DNA from: Elioraea thermophila (ex Habib et al. 2022)
GTDB taxonomy: Bacteria > Pseudomonadota > Alphaproteobacteria > Acetobacterales > Acetobacteraceae
Direction: 5' to 3'
Assembly: GCF_003336755.1 (NCBI RefSeq)
Contig: NZ_QMDI01000002.1
Coordinates: forward strand, 558,001 to 622,000
Length of the DNA stretch: 64,000 bases
The notes under the pieces were generated by a model, which had not been told where the DNA came from, did not search any database, and saw only the letters and a program-made list of their open reading frames with translations. Of the stretch, positions 13,751-24,629 are shown piece by piece; the stretch's first letter is position 1, and each line of letters opens with the position of its first letter. A program made the translations under genes and the position numbers.

Positions 13751-14644
13751 ATGATCGACTGGGACAAGCTGCGCGTGTTCCACGCGGTGGCCGAGGCCGG
13801 CAGCTTCACGCATGCCGGCGAGGCGCTGAACCTGTCGCAATCCGCGGTGTCGCGCCAAATCTCGGCCCTCGAGGAGGCGCTGCAGGTGCCGCTGTTCCAC
13901 CGCCACGCGCGGGGCCTGATCCTGACGGAGCAGGGCGAGACTCTGAACCGCACCGTGCGCGAGGTGTTCGCCAAGCTGGCGATGACCGAGGCCTTGCTCA
14001 CCGAAAGCAAGGAGAAGCCGACCGGCCGGCTCAAGGTGACCACCACCGTCGCCTTCGGCTCGACTTGGCTTGCGCCGCGGATCAAGGCCTTCCTCGATCG
14101 CTACCCCGAGATCACCATGTCCGTGGTGCTGGATGACCAGGACCTCGATCTCGCGATGCGCGAGGCGGACGTGGCGATCCGGATGCATCCGCCGCGTCAG
14201 CCCGACCTGATCCAACGCCACCTGATGACGATGGGCTGGGTGGTGGTCGCCTCACCCGACTATCTCAAGAGCGCAGGCGTGCCCGAACGGGCGGAGGATC
14301 TCGACCGTCACCGCCTGCTCGTCTTCGGTGGCCACCACCCGCCGGTGCCGGACATCAACTGGCTTCTCGAGGCGGGCAGCCGGCCGGGCACGCCGCGCAA
14401 GCCCGTGCTGGAGATGAATTCGATCCTCGGCCTGCTGCTCGCGGTGAAAAGCGGGCTCGGCATCGCCGCCCTGCCCGATTACCTGGTCGAGCACGAGGAG
14501 GGGCTCGTGCGCCTTCTGCCCGATCTCAAGGCGCCGAAGGTGGAGGCCTATTTCGTGTATCCGGAGGAGCTCCGGAACTCGAAGCGTGTGGCGGTGTTCC
14601 GCGATTTCCTGCTGGCTGAATTGGCCGAGCGCACGGCCGCCTGA
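13751..14644 (+). CDS. LysR family transcriptional regulator
   Basis: This is a 297-residue LysR-type regulator. The N-terminal winged HTH (about 5-62) reads LRVFHAVAEAGSFTHAGEAL followed by SQSAVSRQISALEE. The C-terminal periplasmic-binding-like effector domain spans about 90-290. An AGGGAGGT ribosome-binding site precedes the ATG. It follows trxB by 98 bp; its target and inducer are not evident. Confidence 0.92.
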   Translation: MIDWDKLRVFHAVAEAGSFTHAGEALNLSQSAVSRQISALEEALQVPLFHRHARGLILTEQGETLNRTVREVFAKLAMTEALLTESKEKPTGRLKVTTTVAFGSTWLAPRIKAFLDRYPEITMSVVLDDQDLDLAMREADVAIRMHPPRQPDLIQRHLMTMGWVVVASPDYLKSAGVPERAEDLDRHRLLVFGGHHPPVPDINWLLEAGSRPGTPRKPVLEMNSILGLLLAVKSGLGIAALPDYLVEHEEGLVRLLPDLKAPKVEAYFVYPEELRNSKRVAVFRDFLLAELAERTAA

Positions 14645-14776
14645 CCGCGAGGCGGCGTGCCGGGCGCCGGCTCAGGGGTGGACAGGCGGCGCTCGCACTC
14701 GTATAGGTTGTGGACTGGGCTATGCAGCACCCGCATGTCCGTCTCTGCATTTTCGCGATGCAACACGGCCGATGTT

Positions 14777-14806
14777 TTGTTATCTTCGCAGCATCGATGA
14801 TAACAA
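14777..14806. promoter_or_regulatory. Inverted repeat at the 5' end of the structured RNA
   Basis: TTGTTATC (14777-14784) and GATAACAA (14799-14806) are perfect 8-bp inverted arms with a 14-nt centre. Read as promoter elements, TTGTTA and GATAAC are each four of six to -35 and -10 consensus with a 16-bp spacer, giving a start near 14811. Alternatively the right arm is the 5' edge of the RNA. Its AT-richness contrasts sharply with the surrounding sequence. Confidence 0.4.
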
Positions 14807-14942
14807 CGAGGGATCGGGACGTCGGCATTCGTTAGTGCATTCCGGTTTCGGCCTTAGGCCGTGCAGGTTCCGGCGCGGTTTCGCCGGAAGCTTGGGTCTT
14901 CGGACCCTTTTCGTCTCCCAGACGTGAAGCCTCCCTGTTGAC
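14800..14942 (+). ncRNA. ssrS: Structured small RNA with 6S-like rod architecture
   Basis: There is no open reading frame here, but there is dense secondary structure. The two ends pair in an interrupted rod: CAAC (14804-14807) with GTTG (14937-14940), AGGGA (14809-14813) with TCCCT (14932-14936), and ACGTC (14819-14823) with GACGT (14921-14925). Internally there are hairpins CGGCC/GGCCG (14849-14861), an 8-bp stem TTCCGGCG/CGCCGGAA (14868-14889) and GGGTC-TTCG-GACCC (14894-14907). A long rod with an asymmetric central bubble, a small hairpin on its 3' side and a terminal hairpin is the plan of 6S RNA, which sequesters sigma-70 RNA polymerase. Size (about 140-165 nt) also fits. The family call rests on architecture and is unverified; exact ends are uncertain. 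Confidence 0.55.
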
Positions 14943-14943
14943 T

Positions 14944-14977
14944 GCCCCGCGTCCGCCAGGTCGCGGGGCTCTTTTTT
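14944..14977 (+). terminator. Rho-independent terminator
   Basis: A perfect 8-bp GC stem, GCCCCGCG (14944-14951) with CGCGGGGC (14962-14969), encloses a 10-nt loop and is followed by TCTTTTTT. This is the clearest intrinsic terminator in the window. It ends the structured RNA and/or the trxB-lysR transcript. Confidence 0.85.
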
Positions 14978-14999
14978 CTCCGCGTGCCGACGTTTTGCC

Positions 15000-15039
15000 G
15001 ACCCTCCGTCAGCTGACCGTTGCGACTTTTCGGAGGGTC
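15000..15039. repeat. 9-bp inverted repeat with internal palindrome
   Basis: GACCCTCCG (15000-15008) and CGGAGGGTC (15031-15039) are perfect inverted arms. The left arm abuts and shares one base with a 10-bp palindrome, GTCAGCTGAC (15008-15017). No T-run follows. It could be an operator or a folded RNA element; nothing nearby identifies a user. Confidence 0.4.
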
Positions 15040-15577
15040 ATGCCGTCGTCGCGCCGGGCCGCTCTTCGCCAGCGCGGGCGCTTGGCCTGACGCGAGATCA
15101 ATCTTCGCGCCGGGTCGCCGCGCTTACACATCACGCAGGATGCGGCCTCCGGTTGGATGGCGCGACTGCCTGTTTGCTCCTCTCACCTCGGCCACCTGCC
15201 GCCCAGCCGGGCGCCAGCGCTGCCCGCGCGAAATCGTGGGGCGGATCCCGTCGTCGTGCACCGCCACGGCACCCCATCCACCCTAGAGCGTGCGGCTGGC
15301 GTCGCAGACCGTATCGCCCTCGGCCATCTGACGCGGGTTGAGCGTCCCGTGACCCACTCGATCCTGCCGATTCCGGAGCGTTTCGCGCACGCCGCCCTGT
15401 CGTTCCCCCCGGGCTCGCTCCGTGATCGCTTCCCCGTCCCTCCACCGACAGGAGATCCTGCTCCGCGCCGCCCCCGGTTTCCGGCTCGATCGTCACCCGA
15501 GCGGCGAAGCAATTTTTCCGAGCATGACCTCGCCGATGAGGAGCTCGAGGAAACGGTGGCCGCGCTCCGGCGTTTCC
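15040..15577. other. About 540 bp with no supportable gene
   Basis: Open frames exist on both strands, as expected at this GC, but none shows a recognisable domain, a plausible ribosome-binding site or coherent protein composition. The segment separates the structured RNA from the stop of the GNAT gene. A relic too degraded to recognise cannot be excluded. Confidence 0.5.
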
Positions 15578-16084
15578 TCACCCTCTGGTCCGCCCACCGC
15601 AAGCGACCGCCTTTTCAAAACGGAACTCCACGGTGGCCGAGAGATCGGCGAGCGACCGCGTCTCGCCAGTCCGCTGCCAGCCGTGCTTCTCGTAGAAGCG
15701 ATGCGCGCGCGTGAAGCGCGTATCGCTCCATAGCAGGAGCCGGTTCGCGCCGCGTGCCACCGCATGGTGCTCGGCGAGCGCCAGGAGGTGAGCGGCCAAC
15801 CCCGTGCCGCGGTGGCGGGCAGCAACGTAGAGCCGGGAGAGTTCCCACGCCTCCTCCAGGGCCGCGGGCGCAATCCCGACCATGCCGATGATGGAGCCCT
15901 CGAGCTCGGCCGCCCACAGCGCCCCGCCCTTGGCCGCGAAATGGGAGGCGAGCGCGCGCAATTCCGGCACCTCGCCGTCCACGTCGAGGACGCAGCCCGG
16001 GTACTCGGCCCAGCACGCTCCGATCAGCGCGATGAACCCTTCCGCGTCCTCGTCCCTGCCGGGACGAACCTGGACGCCCGTCAC
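15578..16084 (-). CDS. GNAT family N-acetyltransferase
   Basis: This is a 168-residue GCN5-related acetyltransferase that transfers acetyl from acetyl-CoA to an unknown amine. The central strand and acetyl-CoA loop read LSRLYVAARHRGTGLAAHLL, and the C-terminal FYEKHGWQRTGETR is typical of the fold. The GTG start overlaps the TGA of the upstream aminotransferase as GTGA, so it is translationally coupled and last in that cluster. Confidence 0.88.
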   Translation of the reverse strand: MTGVQVRPGRDEDAEGFIALIGACWAEYPGCVLDVDGEVPELRALASHFAAKGGALWAAELEGSIIGMVGIAPAALEEAWELSRLYVAARHRGTGLAAHLLALAEHHAVARGANRLLLWSDTRFTRAHRFYEKHGWQRTGETRSLADLSATVEFRFEKAVACGGRTRG

Positions 16085-17283
16085 CGCAACCGCGCGCACC
16101 AGTCCGCAATCCGCGCGCAGGCCTCGCGCAGGCTTTCCTCGTCGGTGGCATAACTGATGCGGACATAGGGGCTCATCCCGTAGGCTCCGCCGTGCACCAC
16201 CGCGACATGCGCCTCCTCGAGCAGCGCCATCGCGACATCGAGATCGGTCTCGAGCCGACGCCCCGCCGGCGTGGTGCGTCCGATCAGACCGGCGACGGAA
16301 GGATAGACATAGAACGCGCCTTCCGGGCGGTGACAGGAGAGGCCCGGTGCTTCGTTCAGCATCGCGACCACGAGGTCGCGCCGGCGGCGGTAGAGTTCGG
16401 CGCGCTCGCCGAGCACGTCCTGCGGGCCGTCGAGCGCGGCAGCGGCCGCCGCCTGCGCCACCGTGCACACGCCGGAGGTGAGCTGGCCCTGCACGTTGAC
16501 CATGGCCTTGATGAGGGCGCGCGGGCCGCCGCAGAAGCCGATCCGCCAGCCCGTCATCGCATAGGCCTTGGAAGCACCGTTCACCGTCAGCACGCGGTCG
16601 CGCAAATCGGGCGCCACCTGGGCGAGGGTGGCGAAGCGGAAGCCGTCGTAGATCAGGTGCTCGTAGATGTCGTCCGAGAGCACCCACACATGGGGGTGGC
16701 GTCGCACCACCTCGGCGATGGCGCGCAGGTCCTCCTCGCCGAGCGCGGCACCGGAGGGATTGTTCGGACTGTTCAGCACCACCCACTTGGTGCGCGGCGT
16801 GATCGCCGCCGCGAGGTCCTCGGCGCGCAACCGGAAGCCGTTGTTCTGCGGGCAGGCGACGAAGCGCGGCACGCCGCCGGCGAACTTCGCCTGGTCGGCA
16901 TAGGATATCCAGTACGGTGCAGGAATGAGTACCTCGTCCCCCGGATCGATGGTGGCGAGGAAGGCATTGGCGATGATCTGCTTGCCGCCGTTCGCCACCA
17001 TGATCTCGTCTAGGGCGTAGTCGAGCCCGTTGTCGCGGGCGAACTTGCGGCGGATCGCCTCCTTCAGCGCGGGCGTGCCGTCCTGCGGCGGGTAGTGCGT
17101 GTCGCCGGCGAGGGCGGCGCGATGCGCGGCCTCGATGGCGTGCGCGGGCGTATCGAAGTCGGGTTCGCCGATGGCGAGGCTGATCACGCGGTGGCCGGCC
17201 GCGCGCAACGCCCGCGCGCGCACCGTCATCGTCACCGAGGCCGAGACCGCGACGTCGGCGAGCCGTGCGGCGAGCGCGGGCAC
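16081..17283 (-). CDS. Class I/II PLP aminotransferase (aspartate aminotransferase type), copy 1
   Basis: This 400-residue fold-type I aminotransferase has the PLP lysine in [12 protein letters not shown], the cofactor-binding Asp/Tyr in LSDDIYEHL, the Asn in NSPNNPSG and the C-terminal substrate-carboxylate Arg in YVRISYAT. It fits the Ib aspartate/prephenate aminotransferase subgroup, so the exact substrate is uncertain. The GTG start is preceded by a strong GGAGGGGAGG. It follows its paralogue by 23 bp and overlaps the GNAT start. The sequence is clearly homologous to copy 2 throughout. Confidence 0.9.
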   Translation of the reverse strand: MPALAARLADVAVSASVTMTVRARALRAAGHRVISLAIGEPDFDTPAHAIEAAHRAALAGDTHYPPQDGTPALKEAIRRKFARDNGLDYALDEIMVANGGKQIIANAFLATIDPGDEVLIPAPYWISYADQAKFAGGVPRFVACPQNNGFRLRAEDLAAAITPRTKWVVLNSPNNPSGAALGEEDLRAIAEVVRRHPHVWVLSDDIYEHLIYDGFRFATLAQVAPDLRDRVLTVNGASKAYAMTGWRIGFCGGPRALIKAMVNVQGQLTSGVCTVAQAAAAAALDGPQDVLGERAELYRRRRDLVVAMLNEAPGLSCHRPEGAFYVYPSVAGLIGRTTPAGRRLETDLDVAMALLEEAHVAVVHGGAYGMSPYVRISYATDEESLREACARIADWCARLR

Positions 17284-17306
17284 CCTCCCCTCCCCCGCAC
17301 CGTCGC

Positions 17307-19353
<2,047 letters not shown>

Positions 19354-19357
<4 letters not shown>

Positions 19358-20241
19358 CGCGCCCCCTTCCCCTGCACGTGCTGGAACCAGGCGATGGGCA
19401 GCACGAGCAGAAGGAGCAACACCACGGCCAGAGCCGAAGCCATCGGCCAGTCGCGGTTCTGGAAGAACTCGGTCCAAAGCACGCGGCCGATGAGCTGCGC
19501 CCCCGGGCCCCCGAGCAGTTCGGGGATGACGAATTCGCCGACCGCCGGGATGAACACCAGCATGAAGCCGGCGATGATGCCGGGCAGAGAGAGCGGCAGG
19601 GTGACGGTGAGGAAGGCGCGCCAGGGTCGTGCGCCGAGATCGGCCGCCGCCTCCAGCAGCACGGGGTCGAGCTTCGAGAGGGTGGCGTAGAGCGGCAGCA
19701 CCATGAACGGCAGGTAGCAGTAGACGATGCCGGCGTAGAGTGCGAAGTCGGTGTAGAGAAGTGCGACCGGCTGCGAAACGAGCCCGAGGCCGAGTAGGAG
19801 ATTGTTGACCACGCCGTTGTCGGCGAGCAGGCCGATCCAGGCCATCACGCGGAGCAGGAAGCTCGTCCAGAACGGCAGCACGACGAGCATGAGCAGCAGG
19901 TTGCGGCGATGTTCGGGCGCGCGGGCGATGGCGTAGGCCATCGGGTAGCCGATCAGCAGGCAGAGCACGCCGGAGATCGCGGCGACGCGGAGCGAACGGA
20001 GATAGGCCTCGATGTAGAACGAGTCCGAAACGAGCGTGGCGAGATTGCCCAAGTTTAGCACGATGGTCAGCACGCCCTCGTCGGTCCAGCGCAGCAGCGG
20101 GGCGTAGGGCGGGATCCCGAGCGCGCCTTCCGACAGCGCGATCTTGGCGACGATCAGGAACGGGGCGAGAAAAAAGAGACCGAGCCAGAGGAACGGCAGG
20201 GCGAGGACGAGGGTCCGTCCCGACGGCAGCCGCAGCCTCAT
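19354..20241 (-). CDS. potH: Putrescine/spermidine ABC transporter permease (PotH-like)
   Basis: This 295-residue permease has six predicted membrane spans and the EAA motif EAAADLGARPWRAFLTVTLPL, partnering the ATPase and the second permease. The start MRLRLPSGR overlaps the potG stop as ATGA; an upstream in-frame Met is ignored because it would lie deep in potG. The PotH/PotI assignment follows gene order and the PotF-like binding protein. Confidence 0.93.
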
Positions 20242-21389
20242 TCCGGCAGCACCACGGTGGCGAAGGGCTCCCACTCCACCGCCACCCGATCATCCCAGGT
20301 GATGGGGAGCTCGGTCAGGCGTGCGAGGTTGGGGCGGCTGACGCGAATGCTCTTCCCCTCGGGCAATTCGACGACGAACATGAAGAAGTCGCCATAGTAG
20401 GCGATGTCGCGCACGGTGCCGATCAGACGGTTGGTGCCCGCCATCTCGCCCGCTTCCGCGCGGCGGATGCGCATCTTCTCGGGCCGAACGGCGACGAAGA
20501 CGCGTGCCCCTTCGGGCTTGGGCGGATCGGTGTCGCTCTGGAAGAAGGCGTCGAACTCGGTCGATTCGATCAGCGCGCCGGTAGGACCTTCCGCCCGGAT
20601 CAGCCCCTCGAACACGTTGGCGGTGCCGAGAAACTCGGCGACGAAGCGCGACTGCGGGTATTCGTACACCTCGGCGGGCGTGCCCACCTGGGCGAGGTAG
20701 CCGTGGTTCATCACGGCGAGCCTCGTCGCCATGGTCATCGCCTCCTCCTGGTCGTGCGTGACCATGATGAAGGTGATGCCGAGCTTCTCCTGGATGCTGA
20801 CCAGTTCGAACTGCGTCTGCTCGCGCAGGTTCTTGTCGAGCGCGCCCAACGGTTCGTCGAGCAGCAGCAGTTTCGGCTGCTTGACGAGCGAGCGCGCCAG
20901 CGCCACGCGCTGGCGCTGGCCGCCCGAAAGCTCGTGCGGGCGACGCTTCTCGAAGCCTTTCAACTGGACCAGGTCGAGCATCGCCGCCACGCGGTCGCGG
21001 ATCTCGGCCCTCGGCAGCCCGTCCATCTTCAGCCCGAAGGCGATGTTCTGCTCCACCGTCATGTGCGGGAACAGCGCGTAGGACTGGAACATCATGTTTA
21101 CGGGCCGCTCGTAAGGCGGCACGTCCGCCACATCCTGTCCATCCAGCAGGATGCGGCCCGAATCGGGGCGCTCGAAGCCCGCGAGCATGCGCAGAAGCGT
21201 CGTCTTACCCGACCCCGAGCCGCCGAGCAGGGCGAAGAGTTCGCCGCGGTAGATGTCGAGCGAGACGTCGTCCACCGCCACCGTCGCGCCGAAGCGCTTG
21301 GTGACGTTCAGGATCCGGACATAGGGCTCGGCCTCCGGGTCACGCCAGGGCTCGGCCGAGCCGGGGCGGGCGATGTTCGCCTGCTGCAC
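20238..21389 (-). CDS. potG: Putrescine/spermidine ABC transporter ATP-binding protein (PotG-like)
   Basis: This 383-residue ATPase energises polyamine uptake. It has Walker A GGSGSGKTT, the signature LSGGQRQRVALARSL, Walker B LLLLDEPLGALD, the H-loop VTHDQEEAM and a C-terminal TOBE-type domain (about 290-380). A GTG start (VQQANIARPG) is used; no other initiator precedes the domain. It is second in the operon, 19 bp after the binding protein. Confidence 0.95.
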   Translation of the reverse strand: MQQANIARPGSAEPWRDPEAEPYVRILNVTKRFGATVAVDDVSLDIYRGELFALLGGSGSGKTTLLRMLAGFERPDSGRILLDGQDVADVPPYERPVNMMFQSYALFPHMTVEQNIAFGLKMDGLPRAEIRDRVAAMLDLVQLKGFEKRRPHELSGGQRQRVALARSLVKQPKLLLLDEPLGALDKNLREQTQFELVSIQEKLGITFIMVTHDQEEAMTMATRLAVMNHGYLAQVGTPAEVYEYPQSRFVAEFLGTANVFEGLIRAEGPTGALIESTEFDAFFQSDTDPPKPEGARVFVAVRPEKMRIRRAEAGEMAGTNRLIGTVRDIAYYGDFFMFVVELPEGKSIRVSRPNLARLTELPITWDDRVAVEWEPFATVVLPE

Positions 21390-21408
21390 CGTTCCGAGGG
21401 CAGATCGA

Positions 21409-22530
21409 TCAGCGTCCGGCCTTGAAGCGCGCCCACAGGCGCGAACGCGCCCGCTCCGCCGCCTGCGGCACGGCGGTCACGGTGAAGAAGCGGGCGAAGT
21501 CCTCCTCCGACGGATAGACGTTGCGGTCGTTCTTGATCGCCTCCTCCACCAAGGGCTTGGAGGCGGGCACCGCGTTCGGATAGTGCACAGCGTTGGTGAT
21601 CGCCGCCATCACGTCGGGCTGCAACAGGAAGTCGATGAACCGGTGCGCGGCGGCGGGGTTCGGCGCATCGCGCGGGATGGCGAGCACGTCGAACCAGAGC
21701 TGCGCGCCTTCCTTCGGCGCGACGTAGCGGATCTCCACGCCGCGGCCGGCTTCGCGTGCGCGGTCCGCCGCCTGGATCGCGTCTCCCGAGTAGGTGAAGG
21801 CGAGGCAGGCCTGGCCGGAGGCGAGAAGCTCGATCGCGCCGCCCGAGGCGAAGGTGCGGATGTGCGGGCGAATCCCCATCAGCGTCTGCTCAACCCGGCG
21901 CAGGTCGGCCTCGGCGGTCGAGTTCACGTTCAGGCCGAGGAAGCGCAGCACCGAGGGGATGACGTCGATCTGGCTGTCCATCATCACGATGCCGCAGGGG
22001 GCAAGTCGGCGCGCCACGGCGGGATCGAACAGGAGACGCCAGGAATCCCTCGGCGCATCGGGCGCAAGCTCGCGCACCCGGCCCACATTGTAGGCGAGGC
22101 CGATCGTGCCCCAGAGGTAGATCGCGCCGTGACGGTTGCCGGGATCCGAGGTCTCGAGCTGCTTCATCAGCGCAGGATCGAGATTGGCCCAGTTCGGCAC
22201 CCGCGCGCGGTCGATCGGCTGCAGGGCGCCGGCAGCGATCAGGCGCGAGAAGGAGGGCTCGTTGGTCGGCACCACGATGTCGTAGCCGGAGCGCCCAGCG
22301 AGCAGCTTGGCCTCCAGCGTCTCGAGACTGTCGAAGACATCGTAGCGGACCTGGATCCCCGTCTCGCGGGTGAACCGCTCCACCACCGCGGGATCGATGT
22401 AGTCGGTCCAGTTGAAGACGTTCAGCGTCGGCGCCTGAGCGCGCGCCTCGGCGAGCGGAAGGAGACCAAGGAGGACGGCCGCAAGCCCGCGGAGCAGGCG
22501 ACGGCGGCGAAAAGCAGGGGCTGGCGTCAT
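21409..22530 (-). CDS. potF: Periplasmic putrescine/spermidine-binding protein (PotF-like)
   Basis: This is a 373-residue extracellular solute-binding protein. Residues 1-32 form a signal peptide, with an Arg-rich n-region (FRRRR), a Leu-rich core and cleavage near AEARA. The mature N-terminus (NVFNWTDYIDPAVVERF) and YDVFDSLETLEAKLLAGRSGYD closely follow PotF/PotD, including the acidic and aromatic positions that bind polyamines. It is first in the four-gene operon. The start MTPAPAFRRR is preferred over an upstream Met that would place extra residues before the signal peptide. Confidence 0.94.
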   Translation of the reverse strand: MTPAPAFRRRRLLRGLAAVLLGLLPLAEARAQAPTLNVFNWTDYIDPAVVERFTRETGIQVRYDVFDSLETLEAKLLAGRSGYDIVVPTNEPSFSRLIAAGALQPIDRARVPNWANLDPALMKQLETSDPGNRHGAIYLWGTIGLAYNVGRVRELAPDAPRDSWRLLFDPAVARRLAPCGIVMMDSQIDVIPSVLRFLGLNVNSTAEADLRRVEQTLMGIRPHIRTFASGGAIELLASGQACLAFTYSGDAIQAADRAREAGRGVEIRYVAPKEGAQLWFDVLAIPRDAPNPAAAHRFIDFLLQPDVMAAITNAVHYPNAVPASKPLVEEAIKNDRNVYPSEEDFARFFTVTAVPQAAERARSRLWARFKAGR

Positions 22531-22820
22531 CTGGGTCTCTCCCTCGAAGGCGTCGTCAGGCGACGGCATCGGCGAAACCGGCCACGGCGCTTCCTAGCAC
22601 GTTTGCACGCTCGGACCATGACAAGAGCATTGCGGCATCGGCCGACATCGCTTCTGTGATTTTTTTCCTTGACGTGGACGTCGCTCCTAGGCACTCTGCC
22701 GACCGTCACGGGCGTGGTGTGTCCCCGCCCGCCCCGACGCCCTCCCTTCCTCCGCGCAACCTGCCGCCGGCCCCGCCCCTCGGGCGGGGTCGGTGCTGCC
22801 CTTTCGGGAACCTCGAGCCG

Positions 22821-23159
22821 ATGGCGTTCGTGCCGGTGAACCTCGCCGTGCTGTCCTACGCGGCCGGCTGCACGCTCTGGAACTATTCCTCCGTCGAGGA
22901 CACGGTCGGCGCCGTCCTCGCCCCCGGTTACTTCGACCCGGCGCTGGCCCGCTTGCGACGCGACGACGTGGTGCTGATTTCCGCCCGCGACGGTGCAGCG
23001 ATCGCCTTCGTCGCAACGGCCAGCCCAACCGGCGTCACGCTGCAATCCCTAACCGGGGGTGAGCCGCCGCCACCTCCGGCGATCCCGACGGGCGCCATCC
23101 TGGCCGAGAACGGCCTGCCCATCCTCGCCGAAAACGGAGCCTTCGTCCTCGCCGATTGA
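22821..23159 (+). CDS. Small uncharacterised protein, phage-tail-associated type
   Basis: This 112-residue protein has no assigned function. Its N-terminal 65 residues are homologous to the next gene's product (shared pattern: L-x-V-L-x-YA-x-G-x-TLW-x-Y, an AxGYF-(D/N)-P-A block, and RR-x-D). The C-terminus carries two ILAENG repeats separated by LP, a short acidic repeat often seen at the ends of tail-associated proteins in alphaproteobacteria. No signal peptide or membrane span is visible. The 290 bp upstream hold only a possible TTGACG -35-like site (22669). Confidence 0.7.
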   Translation: MAFVPVNLAVLSYAAGCTLWNYSSVEDTVGAVLAPGYFDPALARLRRDDVVLISARDGAAIAFVATASPTGVTLQSLTGGEPPPPPAIPTGAILAENGLPILAENGAFVLAD

Positions 23160-23213
23160 GGTGCGGCGCCCCCCTCAGCCCCTTGCCCTCCGACCAACCG
23201 CAGGAGCCGATCG

Positions 23214-23450
23214 ATGCCCTTCGAGATCCAGAGCCTCTCCGTGCTCGCCTACGCCAACGGCTTCACGCTGTGGCACTACCGCAACGACACGGATACGCGG
23301 GCGCAGCTTCTCGCCGCGGGCTATTTCAACCCGGCGGCCCATCTCGTGCGCCGCGGTGACATGATCCTTGCCCGCAGCGCGGATGCCTTCTCCATCCTGC
23401 ACGTGACCGCCCACACCGGCACGACAGTGACGGTCGCCCCGATCGTCTGA
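23214..23450 (+). CDS. Small uncharacterised protein, paralogue of the preceding gene
   Basis: This 78-residue protein aligns with the N-terminal domain of the gene upstream (VLAYANGFTLWHYRN, AAGYFNPA, RRGDMIL) but lacks the ENG-repeat tail. The pair looks like a tandem duplication with loss or gain of a C-terminal tail. Function is unknown; the tail-fibre-like gene 225 bp downstream suggests a phage-derived or host-adapted tail module. Confidence 0.72.
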   Translation: MPFEIQSLSVLAYANGFTLWHYRNDTDTRAQLLAAGYFNPAAHLVRRGDMILARSADAFSILHVTAHTGTTVTVAPIV

Positions 23451-23472
23451 GGCCACCGCTCCGAACCGGCGA

Positions 23473-23547
<75 letters not shown>

Positions 23548-23675
23548 CCGACGCGCCGCCCGATCGCCGACGCTTAGGCGCCCCTTAGCGCAAAGCCCCC
23601 GCTCCCGTCGAGAGCGGAGCCGCGCCGCGCGCCCTTCCCCCTTTCGCCTCCGCCCACTGAGAAGGATTTCGCTCC

Positions 23676-24602
23676 ATGTCTGGCCAGAGGATCTCGCAGT
23701 TTCCCGCGGCCTCGTCCGCCCAGGCCGGCGACGAGCTCGTCGCCAACCAGTCCGGCACCACGCGCAAGGTGACGGTCGGCCAACTGCGCGCCGGTCTCGC
23801 CCCCGCCTCCCACACCCACGGCGTCGCCGACATCGTCGGCCAGATCCCGCCCGCCCGGCTCGACCAGGCAGGCGCGCAGACCGGCCAAGTGCTGAAGTGG
23901 AACGGCTCGGCCTGGGCGCCCGCTCCGGACGAGGCGGGCTCAGGCGGCGGCTCGGTCGCCTGGAGCGCCATCACCGACCTCCCGGCCGCGATCGACGCGA
24001 TCGACAACCTCACCCCGGCGGCCGATCGCATCGCCTTCTACACCGGCGCCAACACCGCCTCGCTCACCCCCCTTACCTCCTTCGCCCGCTCGTTGCTCGA
24101 CGACACCGACGCCGCCCAGGCCCGCGCCACCATCGGCGCCGCACCGGCGACGCACGGTCACGCCTCCGCCGACATCAGCGACTTCGCCGCGGCGACGCGG
24201 AGTCAAGTCGAAGGCATGCTGGTCGCGGGCGCGAACATTTCCGTCAGCTACTCGGGCAGCGGCGCGACCCGCCAGGCCACCATCGCAGTGGTCGCTTCCA
24301 GCACCTCCTACACGGCTGTGACGGCGAGCCGAACGCTGACCGCAGCCGACAACGGGCGCGTGCTCGAGGGCGGGGCGACGGACGTCACCCTCACCCTGCC
24401 GGCAGGGCTCGGCAAGGGCTTCTCCTGCCTGCTGCGCCGGGTCGGCACCGGGAACCTGACCGCGACCGCAGGGTCGGGCGTCACCTTCGCCCCGGCCACA
24501 GGGCCGATCGCGACGACGGCGCAGTGGGACGAGATCGCGATCGAGTGCGTGGCCGACAGCGGCACGGCAGCAACCTTCCTCGTCCGCCGCATCGCCGCCT
24601 GA
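23676..24602 (+). CDS. Phage tail-fibre-like protein
   Basis: This 308-residue protein has tail-fibre organisation. The N-terminus (ISQFPAASSAQAGDELVANQ, then TRKVTVGQLRAG) matches the common fibre-start theme. SHTHGVADI (about 47-55) and ATHGHASADI (about 160-170) are HxH motifs typical of metal-stabilised trimeric fibres. The rest is Ala/Thr/Ser-rich beta-structured sequence. It probably trimerises and contacts a surface. A GAAGGA ribosome-binding site precedes the ATG. No capsid, portal or integrase gene is in the window. Confidence 0.75.
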   Translation: MSGQRISQFPAASSAQAGDELVANQSGTTRKVTVGQLRAGLAPASHTHGVADIVGQIPPARLDQAGAQTGQVLKWNGSAWAPAPDEAGSGGGSVAWSAITDLPAAIDAIDNLTPAADRIAFYTGANTASLTPLTSFARSLLDDTDAAQARATIGAAPATHGHASADISDFAAATRSQVEGMLVAGANISVSYSGSGATRQATIAVVASSTSYTAVTASRTLTAADNGRVLEGGATDVTLTLPAGLGKGFSCLLRRVGTGNLTATAGSGVTFAPATGPIATTAQWDEIAIECVADSGTAATFLVRRIAA

Positions 24603-24629
24603 CCCGCGTCCCCTCTCCCTGGCGCCGGC

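Noticed and set aside
15131-15714. Open frames of 121-185 codons on both strands behind the structured RNA
   Set aside because: They overlap each other, lack ribosome-binding sites and recognisable motifs, and have Arg/Ser/Pro-rich composition typical of random high-GC frames.
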